Source of the DNA: Paenibacillus oryzisoli
Lineage (GTDB): Bacteria > Bacillota > Bacilli > Paenibacillales > NBRC-103111
Length of the DNA stretch: 64,000 nt
Assembly: GCF_001653565.1 (NCBI RefSeq)
Contig: NZ_LYPB01000045.1
Coordinates: 47,086-111,085, forward strand
Direction: 5' to 3'
The translations under genes were made by a program, and so were the position numbers. The notes under the pieces are model-generated. The model had not been told where the DNA came from and did not search any database. It was given only the letters and a program-made list of their open reading frames with translations. Positions 45,742-54,073 of this stretch are shown here, piece after piece; position 1 is the stretch's first letter; each line of letters begins with the position of its first letter.

Positions 45742-46104
45742 GGCTGTTCGCGCTTTTAGCCAATGATAAGGCCCGAAATGGGCCTTATTTGCTCCCGCAG
45801 CAGCCTGCGATCGGACTTTAGCGCCCAAAATGGGCGTTAAAGTCTTCGACTCGCTGGCTGTTCGCGCTTTTAGCGAATGATAAGGCCCCAAATGGGCCTT
45901 ATTTGCTCCGCAGCAGCCTGCGATTGGGCTTTAGCGCCCAAAATGGGCGTTAAAGTCTTCAACTCGCTGGCTGTTCGCGCTTTTAGCGAATGATAAGGCC
46001 CCAAATGGGCGCCTTATTTGCTCCGCAGCCGCCTGCGATCGGACTTTAGCGCCCAAAATGGGCGTTAAAGTCTTCGACTCGCTGGCTGTTCGCGCTTTTA
46101 GCGA
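45742..46104. repeat. 114-bp tandem repeat, three copies and a partial fourth
   Basis: Units beginning GGCTGTTCGCGCTTTTAGC start at 45742, 45856, 45969 and 46084 (spacing 114, 113 and 115 bp). Each full unit has two palindromes: AAGGCCCC-AAAT-GGGCCTT and TTAGCGCCC-AAAA-TGGGCGTTAA. The third copy has a GC insertion in the first palindrome. There is no credible gene in this 486-bp gap. Confidence 0.95.
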
Positions 46105-46210
46105 AACATGCCGTAAGTAGTCACCATACGTTTCCCAAAAACTTGTATGTCGAAGTATACCGAATGATTTTAGCTATGAATCGCCTTTCCACTACTCTAA
46201 CTCCGGCCCT

Positions 46211-47116
46211 CTACTTCCGACTCGGCAGCGCCACCTTACCTTTATTATCTTCGTTCATGTGCCAATTGCGATGGTGTACCTTTGGCGTCACGCCATATTC
46301 CTGCTTGAAGACACGGATAAAATAGTTCGCATCCCACCCCACCGAGTTCGCGGTATCGTTGACAGAAATGTCGGGATGTTCCTCCATGAACTGAATAGCC
46401 CGCTGTAAGCGGATACGCTGCAAATATTCGTGTGGCGAGATATCGTAATGCTTGCGGAAGATCCGGTTAAAATGCTGCACGGAATATCCGACCGCATGCG
46501 CCAAATTAGTAATGAGCAGCGGCTCTGCATAGTGCGCATTCATTAATTGGATGGCGCGATTAAGCGGATTGCTGTGTTCCGCGGTCGAGCTGACCGCACT
46601 GGGAGCTGGCAAGCGGAGCTCTTGGTACATACTCAAGATAAGCGAGTACAGGATGACTGAGCCCTTCCATGGGGCATCTTCCACTTGGCTCGTCGTCATT
46701 TGCCAGAGGTGAGCCATATCGTTCCACAAGCGTTGAAACAGCTCCGGCGACAAGGTCAGCGGCTCTCCTTCGGGCATACCGGAGAGGATTGCATCTGCAG
46801 CATGCCCATTAAAGCCGATAAATCCGAGATTCCAGTCCTCTTCTTTTGCCGGGTAGTATTCATGGGGAACCCCGCGACGAATGATGCAGACTTGTTGTTC
46901 GCCTAACGTAAATTTACCCTGCTCGAACAAGTCGAAGGTACCGCTCCCCTCATAAGTCATGAAGATTTGTGTGGCTCTATAACCTTCCGAACGGGATAAA
47001 TATTTTTCATAATGATTACCCACGCTGTAGAGGTACAAGGGGAGATTCACCAGATTTTCGGAAAACTCCGAGAAGTAAAAAGGACGAATCATACGGTTCG
47101 CCTCCATCATGTTCAA
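46211..47116 (-). CDS. AraC-family regulator next to GH43
   Basis: A 301-aa protein. Residues about 30-120 form a cupin-like sensor (RRGVPHEYYPAKEEDW), and the last 110 residues carry two helix-turn-helix units (LLITNLAHAVGYSVQHFNRIFRKHY and ISVNDTANSVGWDANYFIRVFKQEYGVTP). It likely senses a sugar and activates the divergent GH43 gene across a 270-bp gap. The extreme C-terminus is extended and basic. Confidence 0.88.
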   Translation of the reverse strand: MNMMEANRMIRPFYFSEFSENLVNLPLYLYSVGNHYEKYLSRSEGYRATQIFMTYEGSGTFDLFEQGKFTLGEQQVCIIRRGVPHEYYPAKEEDWNLGFIGFNGHAADAILSGMPEGEPLTLSPELFQRLWNDMAHLWQMTTSQVEDAPWKGSVILYSLILSMYQELRLPAPSAVSSTAEHSNPLNRAIQLMNAHYAEPLLITNLAHAVGYSVQHFNRIFRKHYDISPHEYLQRIRLQRAIQFMEEHPDISVNDTANSVGWDANYFIRVFKQEYGVTPKVHHRNWHMNEDNKGKVALPSRK

Positions 47117-47300
47117 TTTGTGCTATAATATACAGCCAATTTAGCTATATAAATAAAGCGTTTTCTTTTATTATAACAGTAGAAATATTAGAATCTCAAT
47201 GGAGGTGACGCCACGGATTAATGATTGTTTACACGTGCAAAGTTTTTGACTCAGAACATGGCATCATTTGAAATGTACATGGTTTCTTTGTTGCGTTCAT

Positions 47301-47313
47301 TTTGTGCTATACA
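47301..47313 (+). promoter_or_regulatory. Extended -10 promoter candidate of the GH43 gene
   Basis: TTTGTGC-TATACA; a near copy TTTGTGC-TATAAT occurs at about 47115-47127 in the same gap. The -35 regions are weak, as expected for AraC-activated promoters. Confidence 0.4.
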
Positions 47314-47384
47314 TCTTACGAAGGGGGATAGGTCCGGCTATCGCTAGGTTTACCAAAAATATATGATGAGAGGGTGTATGTTTC

Positions 47385-49349
47385 ATGTCAATGGAAGTTT
47401 CTTCCTTAAGTAAGAAAATTATAGCGGGAGTGATGGCAGTTCTCTTTGTCCTTTCGATGATTTACGTCCAACCGGCAAAGGCCGCCTCGGTCGATATTGT
47501 GAACAATACCAATTGGTATGACACAGATGGCAACGAGATTTGGGCGCAAGGCGGTTTCGTCATTCAGAAGGACGGCACGCATTACTGGTATGGCATGGAT
47601 TATTCTGTGTCAGGCGTGAAGAAAATCAATTTATACACATCGACGGATTTGAAAGCTTGGACGAAGCATGAAAGCGTCGTGGACTTTACATCCATTAATG
47701 TGAAGCTGGATGCGATTGGAGACACAACCACGAAACGTTTTCTCAATACACAGTGGGTCGGAAGACCAGTCGTCGCGTATAACAGTGCAACTTCGAAGTA
47801 TGTCATGATTTCCGAGTGGGGCAGTGGTGATGGCAACCGGAACAAATTGATGTTCTTTACAAGCGACAATCCGGATGGCCCTTTTACGTACGAGAAGAAC
47901 ATCGCTCAACCTGGTGGCTTCAAAATGGGTGATTTGGGCTCGATCTTTACCGACGATGATGGCAGTACTTACATTACGTACACGATCGATTACGTAAACA
48001 CGAATGGTGGTTTGCAAATCAGTCAGTTGACTTCCGATTATTTGGATTTGGCGGGAACGACCAAAACTTTTGTTTCAACGGGACCCTATAAAGAAGCAAC
48101 GACACTTTTCAAAAGAAACGGCAAATATATCATGTTGGCTTCAACAACCAATGGATGGAGTTCAAGCCAAACCTGGTGCTACTCGACTTTGAGCTTGTCC
48201 GGCACTTGGGCCAATCCATACGTTTGTGCAACGAGCCCGTATTCCGGGAATTCCTATGATACACAGACGGATCAAGTGTTACCGATTCAGGGGACTTCAG
48301 GCACGATGTATATGTATATCGGGGACCGCTGGAATAACATGGGCGGATCTACGGGAATCGGTCGCATTCAATGGTATCCGCTTACATTTGACAGCAATGG
48401 AGCGCCGACCATTAACGGGTACGGTCAGTGGTCATTAGATGCGGCGGCAGGCACTTGGGCGCCAAGCGCAGGGATCGTTGATACAACGAAACAGTACACG
48501 ATTACGAACCGTTGGTCGAATAAAGCCTTGGGTACAGTAGGCAATTCCACGTCTACCGGTGCAAGCATTGAGCAACGCGGATATACGGCAGCAGCAGGTC
48601 AGACGTGGCAGTTCATCGATGCAGGTTCAGGGTATTATCGCATTAAAAATGTGAACAGCGGCATGTTCATGGATATCAGCGGAAACTCGACAGCAGACGG
48701 CGCTTCTAATATCCAATGGACGAATACCAGCGGCAATAACCAAATGTGGCAGCTTATCGATGCAGGCGGCGGCTATGTGCGCATTAAAAATCGCAACAGC
48801 GGCAAAGTGCTAGGCTTTACTGGCGGATCTACCGCAGACGGCGCATTGAGTGTGCAAGTCACCGATACGAATTCTTGGTCTCAGCAGTTTACCTTGTCTG
48901 TTAGCGTACCGATTAATGTGACGAAAACGTATGCGCTTATGAATCGCAACAGCGGCAAGGCTTTGAACATCTCCAACGATTCCACCGCAGACGGCGCTAC
49001 GGTCGTGCAAAACACTTACGGAACCAAAACCAGCCAAGCGTGGCAATTTATCGATGCAGGCGGCGGTTATGTGAATATTAAAAACGTGAACAGCGGCAAA
49101 TTCATGAATATTTCGGGTGCTTCGATGGCTGACGGAGGGCAGACGATTCAGTGGACAGACAACGGTAGCAATAACCAGCAGTGGTTGCTGGTCGATGTTG
49201 GCGGGGGCTACTTTAAACTGAAAAATCGCAATAGTGGCAAAGTGCTGGGCATGAGCGCAGGCACAACAGCCGAGGGTGGCGTTTGTATCCAATGGTCGGA
49301 GACAGGTTCACTGAATCAAAACTGGAGTTTTACAATTTTAAACCCATAA
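47385..49349 (+). CDS. Secreted GH43-like glycosidase with ricin-type lectin repeats
   Basis: A 654-aa secreted enzyme. The signal peptide ends at PAKAA (about residue 34). A five-bladed propeller domain of GH43 type follows (about 40-350; QGGFVIQKDGTHYWYGMD, DDDGSTYITYT, KRNGKYIMLAS), nearest in look to the exo-beta-1,3-galactanase group. Two ricin-B/CBM13-like modules fill about 365-510 and 513-654, each made of units like NRNSGKVLG...TADGA...QW. It should trim plant arabinogalactan-type side chains, though the substrate is inferred. AGAGGGTG precedes the ATG. Confidence 0.85.
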   Translation: MSMEVSSLSKKIIAGVMAVLFVLSMIYVQPAKAASVDIVNNTNWYDTDGNEIWAQGGFVIQKDGTHYWYGMDYSVSGVKKINLYTSTDLKAWTKHESVVDFTSINVKLDAIGDTTTKRFLNTQWVGRPVVAYNSATSKYVMISEWGSGDGNRNKLMFFTSDNPDGPFTYEKNIAQPGGFKMGDLGSIFTDDDGSTYITYTIDYVNTNGGLQISQLTSDYLDLAGTTKTFVSTGPYKEATTLFKRNGKYIMLASTTNGWSSSQTWCYSTLSLSGTWANPYVCATSPYSGNSYDTQTDQVLPIQGTSGTMYMYIGDRWNNMGGSTGIGRIQWYPLTFDSNGAPTINGYGQWSLDAAAGTWAPSAGIVDTTKQYTITNRWSNKALGTVGNSTSTGASIEQRGYTAAAGQTWQFIDAGSGYYRIKNVNSGMFMDISGNSTADGASNIQWTNTSGNNQMWQLIDAGGGYVRIKNRNSGKVLGFTGGSTADGALSVQVTDTNSWSQQFTLSVSVPINVTKTYALMNRNSGKALNISNDSTADGATVVQNTYGTKTSQAWQFIDAGGGYVNIKNVNSGKFMNISGASMADGGQTIQWTDNGSNNQQWLLVDVGGGYFKLKNRNSGKVLGMSAGTTAEGGVCIQWSETGSLNQNWSFTILNP

Positions 49350-49628
49350 ATTTGTTTTTTGTGAAGCCAGCGCACATTACTGCTACAGGATGGATGACTT
49401 TATTTTGGGCGTGAAGAAGGTTAGTTTGTATTTGTAGGGATTTCCAATGGTGCTGAGTGGTTATGTCGTATACAGTAGATGAAAGTAAGCAAGTGATTAA
49501 TTAAAATAGTCTAAAACTATGGAAAAGCTCGGAGGATATGAGGAAAATTCAAAGCTATGACAAAATTCATGGAAATTACTTCCACTATATGCTAATATAG
49601 GTGTGTGATGGAAAGTGAGGCTTATCGA

Positions 49629-49850
49629 ATGAAGCTAAATTGGCGCAAAATCATACTGATTATCGTTTGTGCAGAATGTTTGTTTATCTACTGGAACAGC
49701 CTTAGCACGATGAGCTTTAAGAAACAACGTACAACGACTCATCTCGAACCTGCCAGGCAACCTCAGACTCCTATAACACAAATTCAACCTCAAATGAAAG
49801 ATATGAAAAGAATCGATTCTGAAATATATACGAAAGATAAAGCGTCCTAA
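49629..49850 (+). CDS. Small membrane-anchored protein, 73 aa
   Basis: Not recognised. One N-terminal membrane helix (KIILIIVCAECLFIYW) and a polar Gln/Pro/Lys tail. AAAGTGAGG precedes ATG 49629; an in-frame ATG at 49608 is less likely. The 255 bp before it show no other signal. Confidence 0.6.
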   Translation: MKLNWRKIILIIVCAECLFIYWNSLSTMSFKKQRTTTHLEPARQPQTPITQIQPQMKDMKRIDSEIYTKDKAS

Positions 49851-49855
49851 CACAC

Positions 49856-49895
49856 GAAAGAGCGATTGGCTGGCAGCAGCGAATCGCTCTTTCGT
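49856..49895. terminator. Intrinsic terminator between converging genes
   Basis: CGAAAGAGCGATT / AATCGCTCTTTCG. Confidence 0.82.
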
Positions 49896-49903
49896 TCGAT
49901 TAC

Positions 49904-50539
49904 TTATTTGACACGTGCTAACGCTAATCCATCATACGCCGGTAAAATGGTACTTTCCAGCCTCTCATCTGTCGCAATTCGCTGATTAAACGTTCGCATC
50001 GCTTGAACCGAAGCCTTCGTTTGCCCCTCGTCAACAACTTTGCCGCGCATCAGCGTGTTATCACCAGCAATAATTGCTCCTGGATTCGCCAGCTTGATTG
50101 CGAGCTCCAAATAGTTCGGATAATTCACTTTATCCGCATCAATAAAGAAGAAATCGAAGCGCTCTCCCCGCTCCAGCAGGTCATTCAAGTGATCGAGTGC
50201 TTGGCCAATCCGATACTCCACAAAATCGCCAAGACCGGCATCAGCCACGTTCCGCTTCGCCACATCTGCAAACTCTTGTTTCAACTCCAAGGAAATGAGC
50301 TTTCCGCCCTCTTTTAACCCTCTTGCTAAACAAATGCCACTGTATCCGCCTAACGCACCAATTTCCAACACTCGCTTCGCACCAATCATCGTAACTAGCA
50401 TCGTTAATAATCGGCCATATCCTGGCGCAATCGAAATCTCAGGCATGTTGTGAGCAACAATGACTTCCTTAACCCGTGTTAGAACCGCATCTTCTTCATA
50501 TAGAGCTTCCATATAGCTTTCGGCAGTGATATTTTCCAT
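49904..50539 (-). CDS. Class I O-methyltransferase (caffeoyl-CoA/catechol type)
   Basis: A 211-aa methyltransferase. Motif I is VLEIGALGGYSGICLARGL (about 55-73), the metal-binding aspartate lies in FFFIDADK, and the active-site pair in GDNTLMRG. This family methylates catechol-type hydroxyls or hydroxylated tRNA bases (TrmR branch). AGGAGGA precedes the ATG. Confidence 0.88.
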   Translation of the reverse strand: MENITAESYMEALYEEDAVLTRVKEVIVAHNMPEISIAPGYGRLLTMLVTMIGAKRVLEIGALGGYSGICLARGLKEGGKLISLELKQEFADVAKRNVADAGLGDFVEYRIGQALDHLNDLLERGERFDFFFIDADKVNYPNYLELAIKLANPGAIIAGDNTLMRGKVVDEGQTKASVQAMRTFNQRIATDERLESTILPAYDGLALARVK

Positions 50540-50675
50540 GTATTTGTCCTCCTAAATTTGCATCATAGGCAGGTACTTTGTAATACCCGTTTGTAAGTGT
50601 AACCTATTTGTCCTATACTTGTTAATTGTATGAGTTTTCTGAGCGTTGTACAACCCGGATGGAAGGACTATACCT

Positions 50676-51815
50676 ATGCCACAAAAAATTGAACTAATCG
50701 CCACTTGTCCGATGGGACTTGAGGCTATCGTTGCCCGCGAAATCCGTGATCTCGGCTATGAGGAATTGACCGTCGAGAATGGACGCGTCCGATTCTTTGG
50801 TGACGAATTGGCGATCTGTCGCACGAATCTTTGGTTGCGTACAGCAGATCGTATCCTCGTGCTAATGGGACAATTCAAAGCAACAACTTTCGATGAGCTT
50901 TTTGAAGGCACCAAAGCCCTTGCTTGGCCAGACTGGATCCCGAACGATGCCGAATTCCCTGTCGAAGGGCGTTCCCATAAGTCCCAATTATCGAGCGTTC
51001 CCGCTTGCCAAGGGATTGCCAAGAAAGCTGTCGTCGAGAAGATGAAGCAACGCTATGGCACCGAGTGGTTCCCTGAGAATGGGGCACGCTACGTGATCGA
51101 AGTCGCACTTCTGAATGATATCGCGACGCTAACGATCGACACGACCGGACCGAGTCTTCACAAGCGCGGTTATCGGAAGCTCGTGACAGAGGCGCCGCTG
51201 AAGGAAACGATGGCGGCCGCTATGATCTTATTAAGCCGCTGGAACGTCGACCGGCCGCTGTACGACCCGTTCTGCGGGTCTGGAACCATCCCGATCGAAG
51301 CCGCGATGATCGGCTGGAATATCGCGCCAGGCCTGCGGCGCAGCTTCCCTAGTGAAGCTTGGGGGAACGTTCCCCGCAAGCTATGGGACAAGGCCCGCGA
51401 CGAAGCCTTCGACGCGGTCAAAGACAACGTGCCGCTGCACATCGTCGGCAGCGATATTGATCCTGCTGCCATCGAAGTGGCAGAGGCGGCCGCCAAGGCA
51501 GCTGGACTGACGAAGCAGTTCCAGCTGAAGGTTGAGCCCATCGCCAAGGCGCGCCCGCGCGGCGACTATGGCTGCTTAATCACCAATCCGCCCTATGGCG
51601 AGCGTCTTGGTGAAGCACCGGATGTCGAGCTTACGCTGCGCGAGCTCGGCGCACTTACGCGGCCAATGCCGTCGTGGAGCCTGTTTATCCTTAGCCCGAG
51701 CACGCAGCTCGAGCACTACATGAACCGCCGCGCTGATAAGAAGCGTAAGCTGTTTAACGGACGGATTGAGTGTAATTTGTTCCAATATCTTGGCCCTTTA
51801 CCTCCGCGCCGATAA
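50676..51815 (+). CDS. THUMP-domain rRNA guanine-N2 methyltransferase (RlmL/YpsC-like)
   Basis: A 379-aa protein with an N-terminal ferredoxin-like/THUMP region (about 1-160) and a Rossmann methyltransferase domain. YDPFCGSGTIPIEAA is motif I and NPPYGERLG (304-312) the catalytic motif IV of N2-guanine methylation. The Bacillus relative is YpsC; 23S rRNA is the likely target. ATG 50676 follows GGAAGGA. The middle part is GC-richer than its surroundings. Confidence 0.9.
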   Translation: MPQKIELIATCPMGLEAIVAREIRDLGYEELTVENGRVRFFGDELAICRTNLWLRTADRILVLMGQFKATTFDELFEGTKALAWPDWIPNDAEFPVEGRSHKSQLSSVPACQGIAKKAVVEKMKQRYGTEWFPENGARYVIEVALLNDIATLTIDTTGPSLHKRGYRKLVTEAPLKETMAAAMILLSRWNVDRPLYDPFCGSGTIPIEAAMIGWNIAPGLRRSFPSEAWGNVPRKLWDKARDEAFDAVKDNVPLHIVGSDIDPAAIEVAEAAAKAAGLTKQFQLKVEPIAKARPRGDYGCLITNPPYGERLGEAPDVELTLRELGALTRPMPSWSLFILSPSTQLEHYMNRRADKKRKLFNGRIECNLFQYLGPLPPRR

Positions 51816-51833
51816 GAAATCCAACAAATGAAA

Positions 51834-51880
51834 CAGCGGCCGCTGTGACTTCTATTAAAGTCATAGCGGCCGCTTTTCTT
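51834..51880. terminator. Bidirectional terminator
   Basis: AGCGGCCGCTGTGACTT / AAAGTCATAGCGGCCGCT then TTTT, between converging genes. Confidence 0.92.
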
Positions 51881-51904
51881 TATCCGGATCGATTGCTACT
51901 GGTT

Positions 51905-52303
51905 TCACTCACCAATAACCTCCACCAATTCCAAAGGCAACCCATCCGGATCTGCAAAAAACGTATACAAATTCCCGGTAATGGGATCAACACGTACCGG
52001 CTCTACCTGAATCCCCTTACTTTCCAACTCGCGTACACTTTGCTCCATATTCGCTACCACAAAGGCCAGGTGACGCAGTCCCCTAGCTTCAGGTTGATTT
52101 ACACGCAGTGGCGGATTCGGAAAAGAAAACAATTCAATTTCCTGTGCGGTATCCCCGATTCGTAAATCTAATTTGTACGAGTCTCTTTCGGCACGATAGG
52201 TTTCGTGAATGACGGTGAGTCCCAGTAAATCCACATAGAAATGCTTGGATTTCTCATAATTCGAACATATAATTGCAACATGATGCATGTGTTTTATGTC
52301 CAT
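51905..52303 (-). CDS. VOC-family (glyoxalase/YaeR-like) protein
   Basis: A 132-aa protein of two beta-alpha-beta-beta-beta units. The metal ligands are likely His in MHHVAI, Glu in EIELFSF, His in LRHLAF and Glu in LELVEV. It resembles the YaeR branch of lactoylglutathione-lyase-like proteins; the reaction is unknown. Confidence 0.85.
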   Translation of the reverse strand: MDIKHMHHVAIICSNYEKSKHFYVDLLGLTVIHETYRAERDSYKLDLRIGDTAQEIELFSFPNPPLRVNQPEARGLRHLAFVVANMEQSVRELESKGIQVEPVRVDPITGNLYTFFADPDGLPLELVEVIGE

Positions 52304-52373
52304 GGATTATAATCTCCTAACAAAGAAAAACCGCACGATGGACTGCTCCCTCGCTGCGGCTTATCCTCCTATT

Positions 52374-53288
52374 TTAACCTGCGATTTGCATCGTTTCAAC
52401 GATTTTGCGCAATACCTCATCAGCTTGTGCATAGTCCACTTGGCAAGTCCCCGCAGCGTGATGCCCGCCTCCACCATTTTGCAGCATCAAATCACCAATG
52501 TTTGTTTGTGCGGTGCGATTGACGATGCTGTGCCCACAAGCGAATACGCAGTTTTGTTTGTTGCGGCCGTCCACGATCCAAATAGAAGTGTTTTGCTCTG
52601 GATACAGTGCGTAAATCATGAAGCGATTCCCTGGATAAATCGTCTCCACATCGCGCAAATCCGTTATAACGACATTTCCCTCTACCCGCGTGTAAGTTTG
52701 CAGCATGTCCCGATATAATGCATCCAGTTCAAAGTAACGAGCAACACGCTCTTTGACATCAGGCAATTCCATAATCTCGTCAACTGATTTCGTTGCACAA
52801 TGTTCAACGAGATCCTCCATCAACTGATAGTTGCTGATACGATAATCCCGATAACGACCTAACCCCGTTCGCGCGTCCATGATAAATGACAACAAATCCC
52901 AACCGCTCGGATTCAGAATATCCTCTTTGCTAAATTGTGCAGAATCCGCTTTATCTACACCACTCATAATATCGTCGATATCGCCGAAAGTTTCTTTGCC
53001 GCCATAGTAATCATAGACAACGCGCGCTGCGCTTGGAGCCAGCCGAGTTTCACCTTTGAACGTTACAGATTCCCCCATCCGAGTAAGTTCACTGGAATGG
53101 TGATCGAACCATAAGCCACATCCTGCGACATATGGCACATTTGCCAAAATATCATTCTCTGTCACTTCAATTAATCCGTCTTGCATATCTTTGGGATGAA
53201 CAAATTTCATTTCGTCCACCATGTTTAATTGTTTGAAGAGCATCGCGCATACTAAACCATCGAAATCAGAACGTGTGATCAATCTCAT
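52374..53288 (-). CDS. DHH-family phosphoesterase
   Basis: A 304-aa protein. The DHH domain has TRSDFDG at the N-terminus and FDHHSS near residue 68. The C-terminal DHHA1-like part ends in the substrate loop NGGGGHHAAG. Such proteins hydrolyse nanoRNA, pAp, cyclic dinucleotides or polyphosphate; the exact substrate is unclear. ATG 53288 follows AGGGG at about 9 nt; two upstream in-frame ATGs overlap that site. Confidence 0.85.
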   Translation of the reverse strand: MRLITRSDFDGLVCAMLFKQLNMVDEMKFVHPKDMQDGLIEVTENDILANVPYVAGCGLWFDHHSSELTRMGESVTFKGETRLAPSAARVVYDYYGGKETFGDIDDIMSGVDKADSAQFSKEDILNPSGWDLLSFIMDARTGLGRYRDYRISNYQLMEDLVEHCATKSVDEIMELPDVKERVARYFELDALYRDMLQTYTRVEGNVVITDLRDVETIYPGNRFMIYALYPEQNTSIWIVDGRNKQNCVFACGHSIVNRTAQTNIGDLMLQNGGGGHHAAGTCQVDYAQADEVLRKIVETMQIAG

Positions 53289-53415
53289 GCCATGCATCCC
53301 CTTCATATAGTCCTTAAGAACTACGAATATGTATTGGTCATATTATATCAGCTAGTGTTGATTGATGACAATGAGAAAATCATCAGGCATTGGGTTACTG
53401 GATCTTCCATATAAG

Positions 53416-53450
53416 AAAAAAAGCGATTCACCTAAATAGGTTGAACCGCT
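53416..53450 (-). terminator. Terminator overlapping the stop of the riboswitch-controlled gene
   Basis: Minus-strand AGCGGTTCAACCT, loop, AGGTGAATCGCT then TTTTTTT. The gene's TAG stop is in the loop. Confidence 0.82.
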
Positions 53451-53737
53451 CTCAATTTGGATGATAGACATTGTAAAAGTCTTGTGACAAACCCTTCAAT
53501 TTGAGCCATTGGAGGCATTTTCACAGATAGCTTCACTTCGCCTTTCCAGTAGAAAATCAAAATGCTGTTATTTCTACCATGAAACATTTCAACATCCCAA
53601 CAAGCTTCGTTCAATGCATATTCTTCTCGGTTAATCATAAGTTTAGGTCCATCCGTGGATGGCACCAAACGCGCAACATGGTTACCGCATAACGATGTCG
53701 CTTTCTGTTCACCCTGCAATTTTTCTTCCGAATTCAT
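53432..53737 (-). CDS. Uncharacterised 101-aa protein under c-di-GMP riboswitch control
   Basis: I do not recognise it. The protein is soluble, with no signal peptide or membrane helix. It has a polar N-terminus, a likely beta-rich middle (ARLVPSTDGPKLMI, WDVEMFHGRNNSILIFYWKGEVKLSVKM) and a C-terminal helix (QIEGFVTRLLQCLSSKL). ATG 53737 follows AAAGGGGG; the frame opens at 53761. It is the only gene between the riboswitch and the next terminator, so it should respond directly to c-di-GMP. PilZ motifs are not visible. Confidence 0.8.
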   Translation of the reverse strand: MNSEEKLQGEQKATSLCGNHVARLVPSTDGPKLMINREEYALNEACWDVEMFHGRNNSILIFYWKGEVKLSVKMPPMAQIEGFVTRLLQCLSSKLRAVQPI

Positions 53738-53808
53738 GCCGTTAAGGCCCCCTTTGTTCATGTCGTTCCATTTGTTCCTATTGTTTCATTTACTTCGCTA
53801 TGACAGAG

Positions 53809-53845
53809 AAAAAAACCCCACCGTAGTGAACCGACTAGAGGGGTT
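53809..53845 (-). terminator. Expression-platform terminator of the GEMM riboswitch
   Basis: Minus-strand AACCCC-TAGT / ACTA-GGGGTT then TTTTT, between the aptamer and the RBS of the 101-aa gene. Confidence 0.8.
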
Positions 53846-53861
53846 CTAAAGTGAATTCCCA

Positions 53862-53960
53862 ATCGTTCGGCGGCTGGCTGGCTGCTTGTCCTTTGCAGGA
53901 GAAGTAAGGCCCCTGTAGCTTTGCGTCACTGGCTTTCGCCAGCTTTGCCTTTGTCGAGAT
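53862..53960 (-). promoter_or_regulatory. Cyclic-di-GMP-I (GEMM-I) riboswitch
   Basis: On the minus strand the conserved core runs from 53952 to 53904. AAAGGCAAAGC comes first, then a hairpin capped by GAAA (CTGGCGAAAGCCAG), then TGACGCAAAGCTAC and GGGGCCT. These match the GEMM-I consensus, with the GAAA tetraloop and the ACGCAAAG strand that contacts the ligand. A second, less regular hairpin and a short closing stem (ATC-TCG with CGA-GAT) complete it. A terminator follows, so control is by premature termination; the sign (on or off) cannot be decided by eye. Confidence 0.88.
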
Positions 53961-54001
53961 GACATGCACATTCTTTAGATGAAGCTTTCATACACCTACT
54001 T

Positions 54002-54030
54002 GCTATACTCTCAAGAATAAGGGATGACGA
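54002..54030 (-). promoter_or_regulatory. Candidate promoter of the GEMM riboswitch
   Basis: Minus-strand TCGTCA (54030-54025), 17-bp spacer, TATAGC (54007-54002). Both hexamers are imperfect. Confidence 0.4.
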
Positions 54031-54040
54031 TTTGAAATCG

Positions 54041-54063
54041 AATAGTTCCGAGGAACTATTTTT
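54041..54063. terminator. Perfect hairpin AATAGTTCC/GGAACTATT
   Basis: Nine-base-pair stem with a two-base loop just after the MFS stop, followed by TTTTT on the plus strand. It probably ends the MFS transcript or blocks antisense reading, though the T-run is on the opposite side for the MFS gene. Confidence 0.5.
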
Positions 54064-54073
54064 ACGAAATCCA

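Noticed and set aside
45197..45891. Minus-strand frames opposite the metallophosphoesterase and the tandem repeat
   Set aside because: Antisense to a gene with complete motifs; the part over the repeat just encodes the repeat unit again.
45742..46104. Possible CRISPR array
   Set aside because: Units are about 114 bp and nearly identical throughout, with no unique spacers and no cas genes.
53432..53737. PilZ domain in the riboswitch-controlled protein
   Set aside because: The RxxxR and D/N-x-S-x-x-G motifs of PilZ are not visible.
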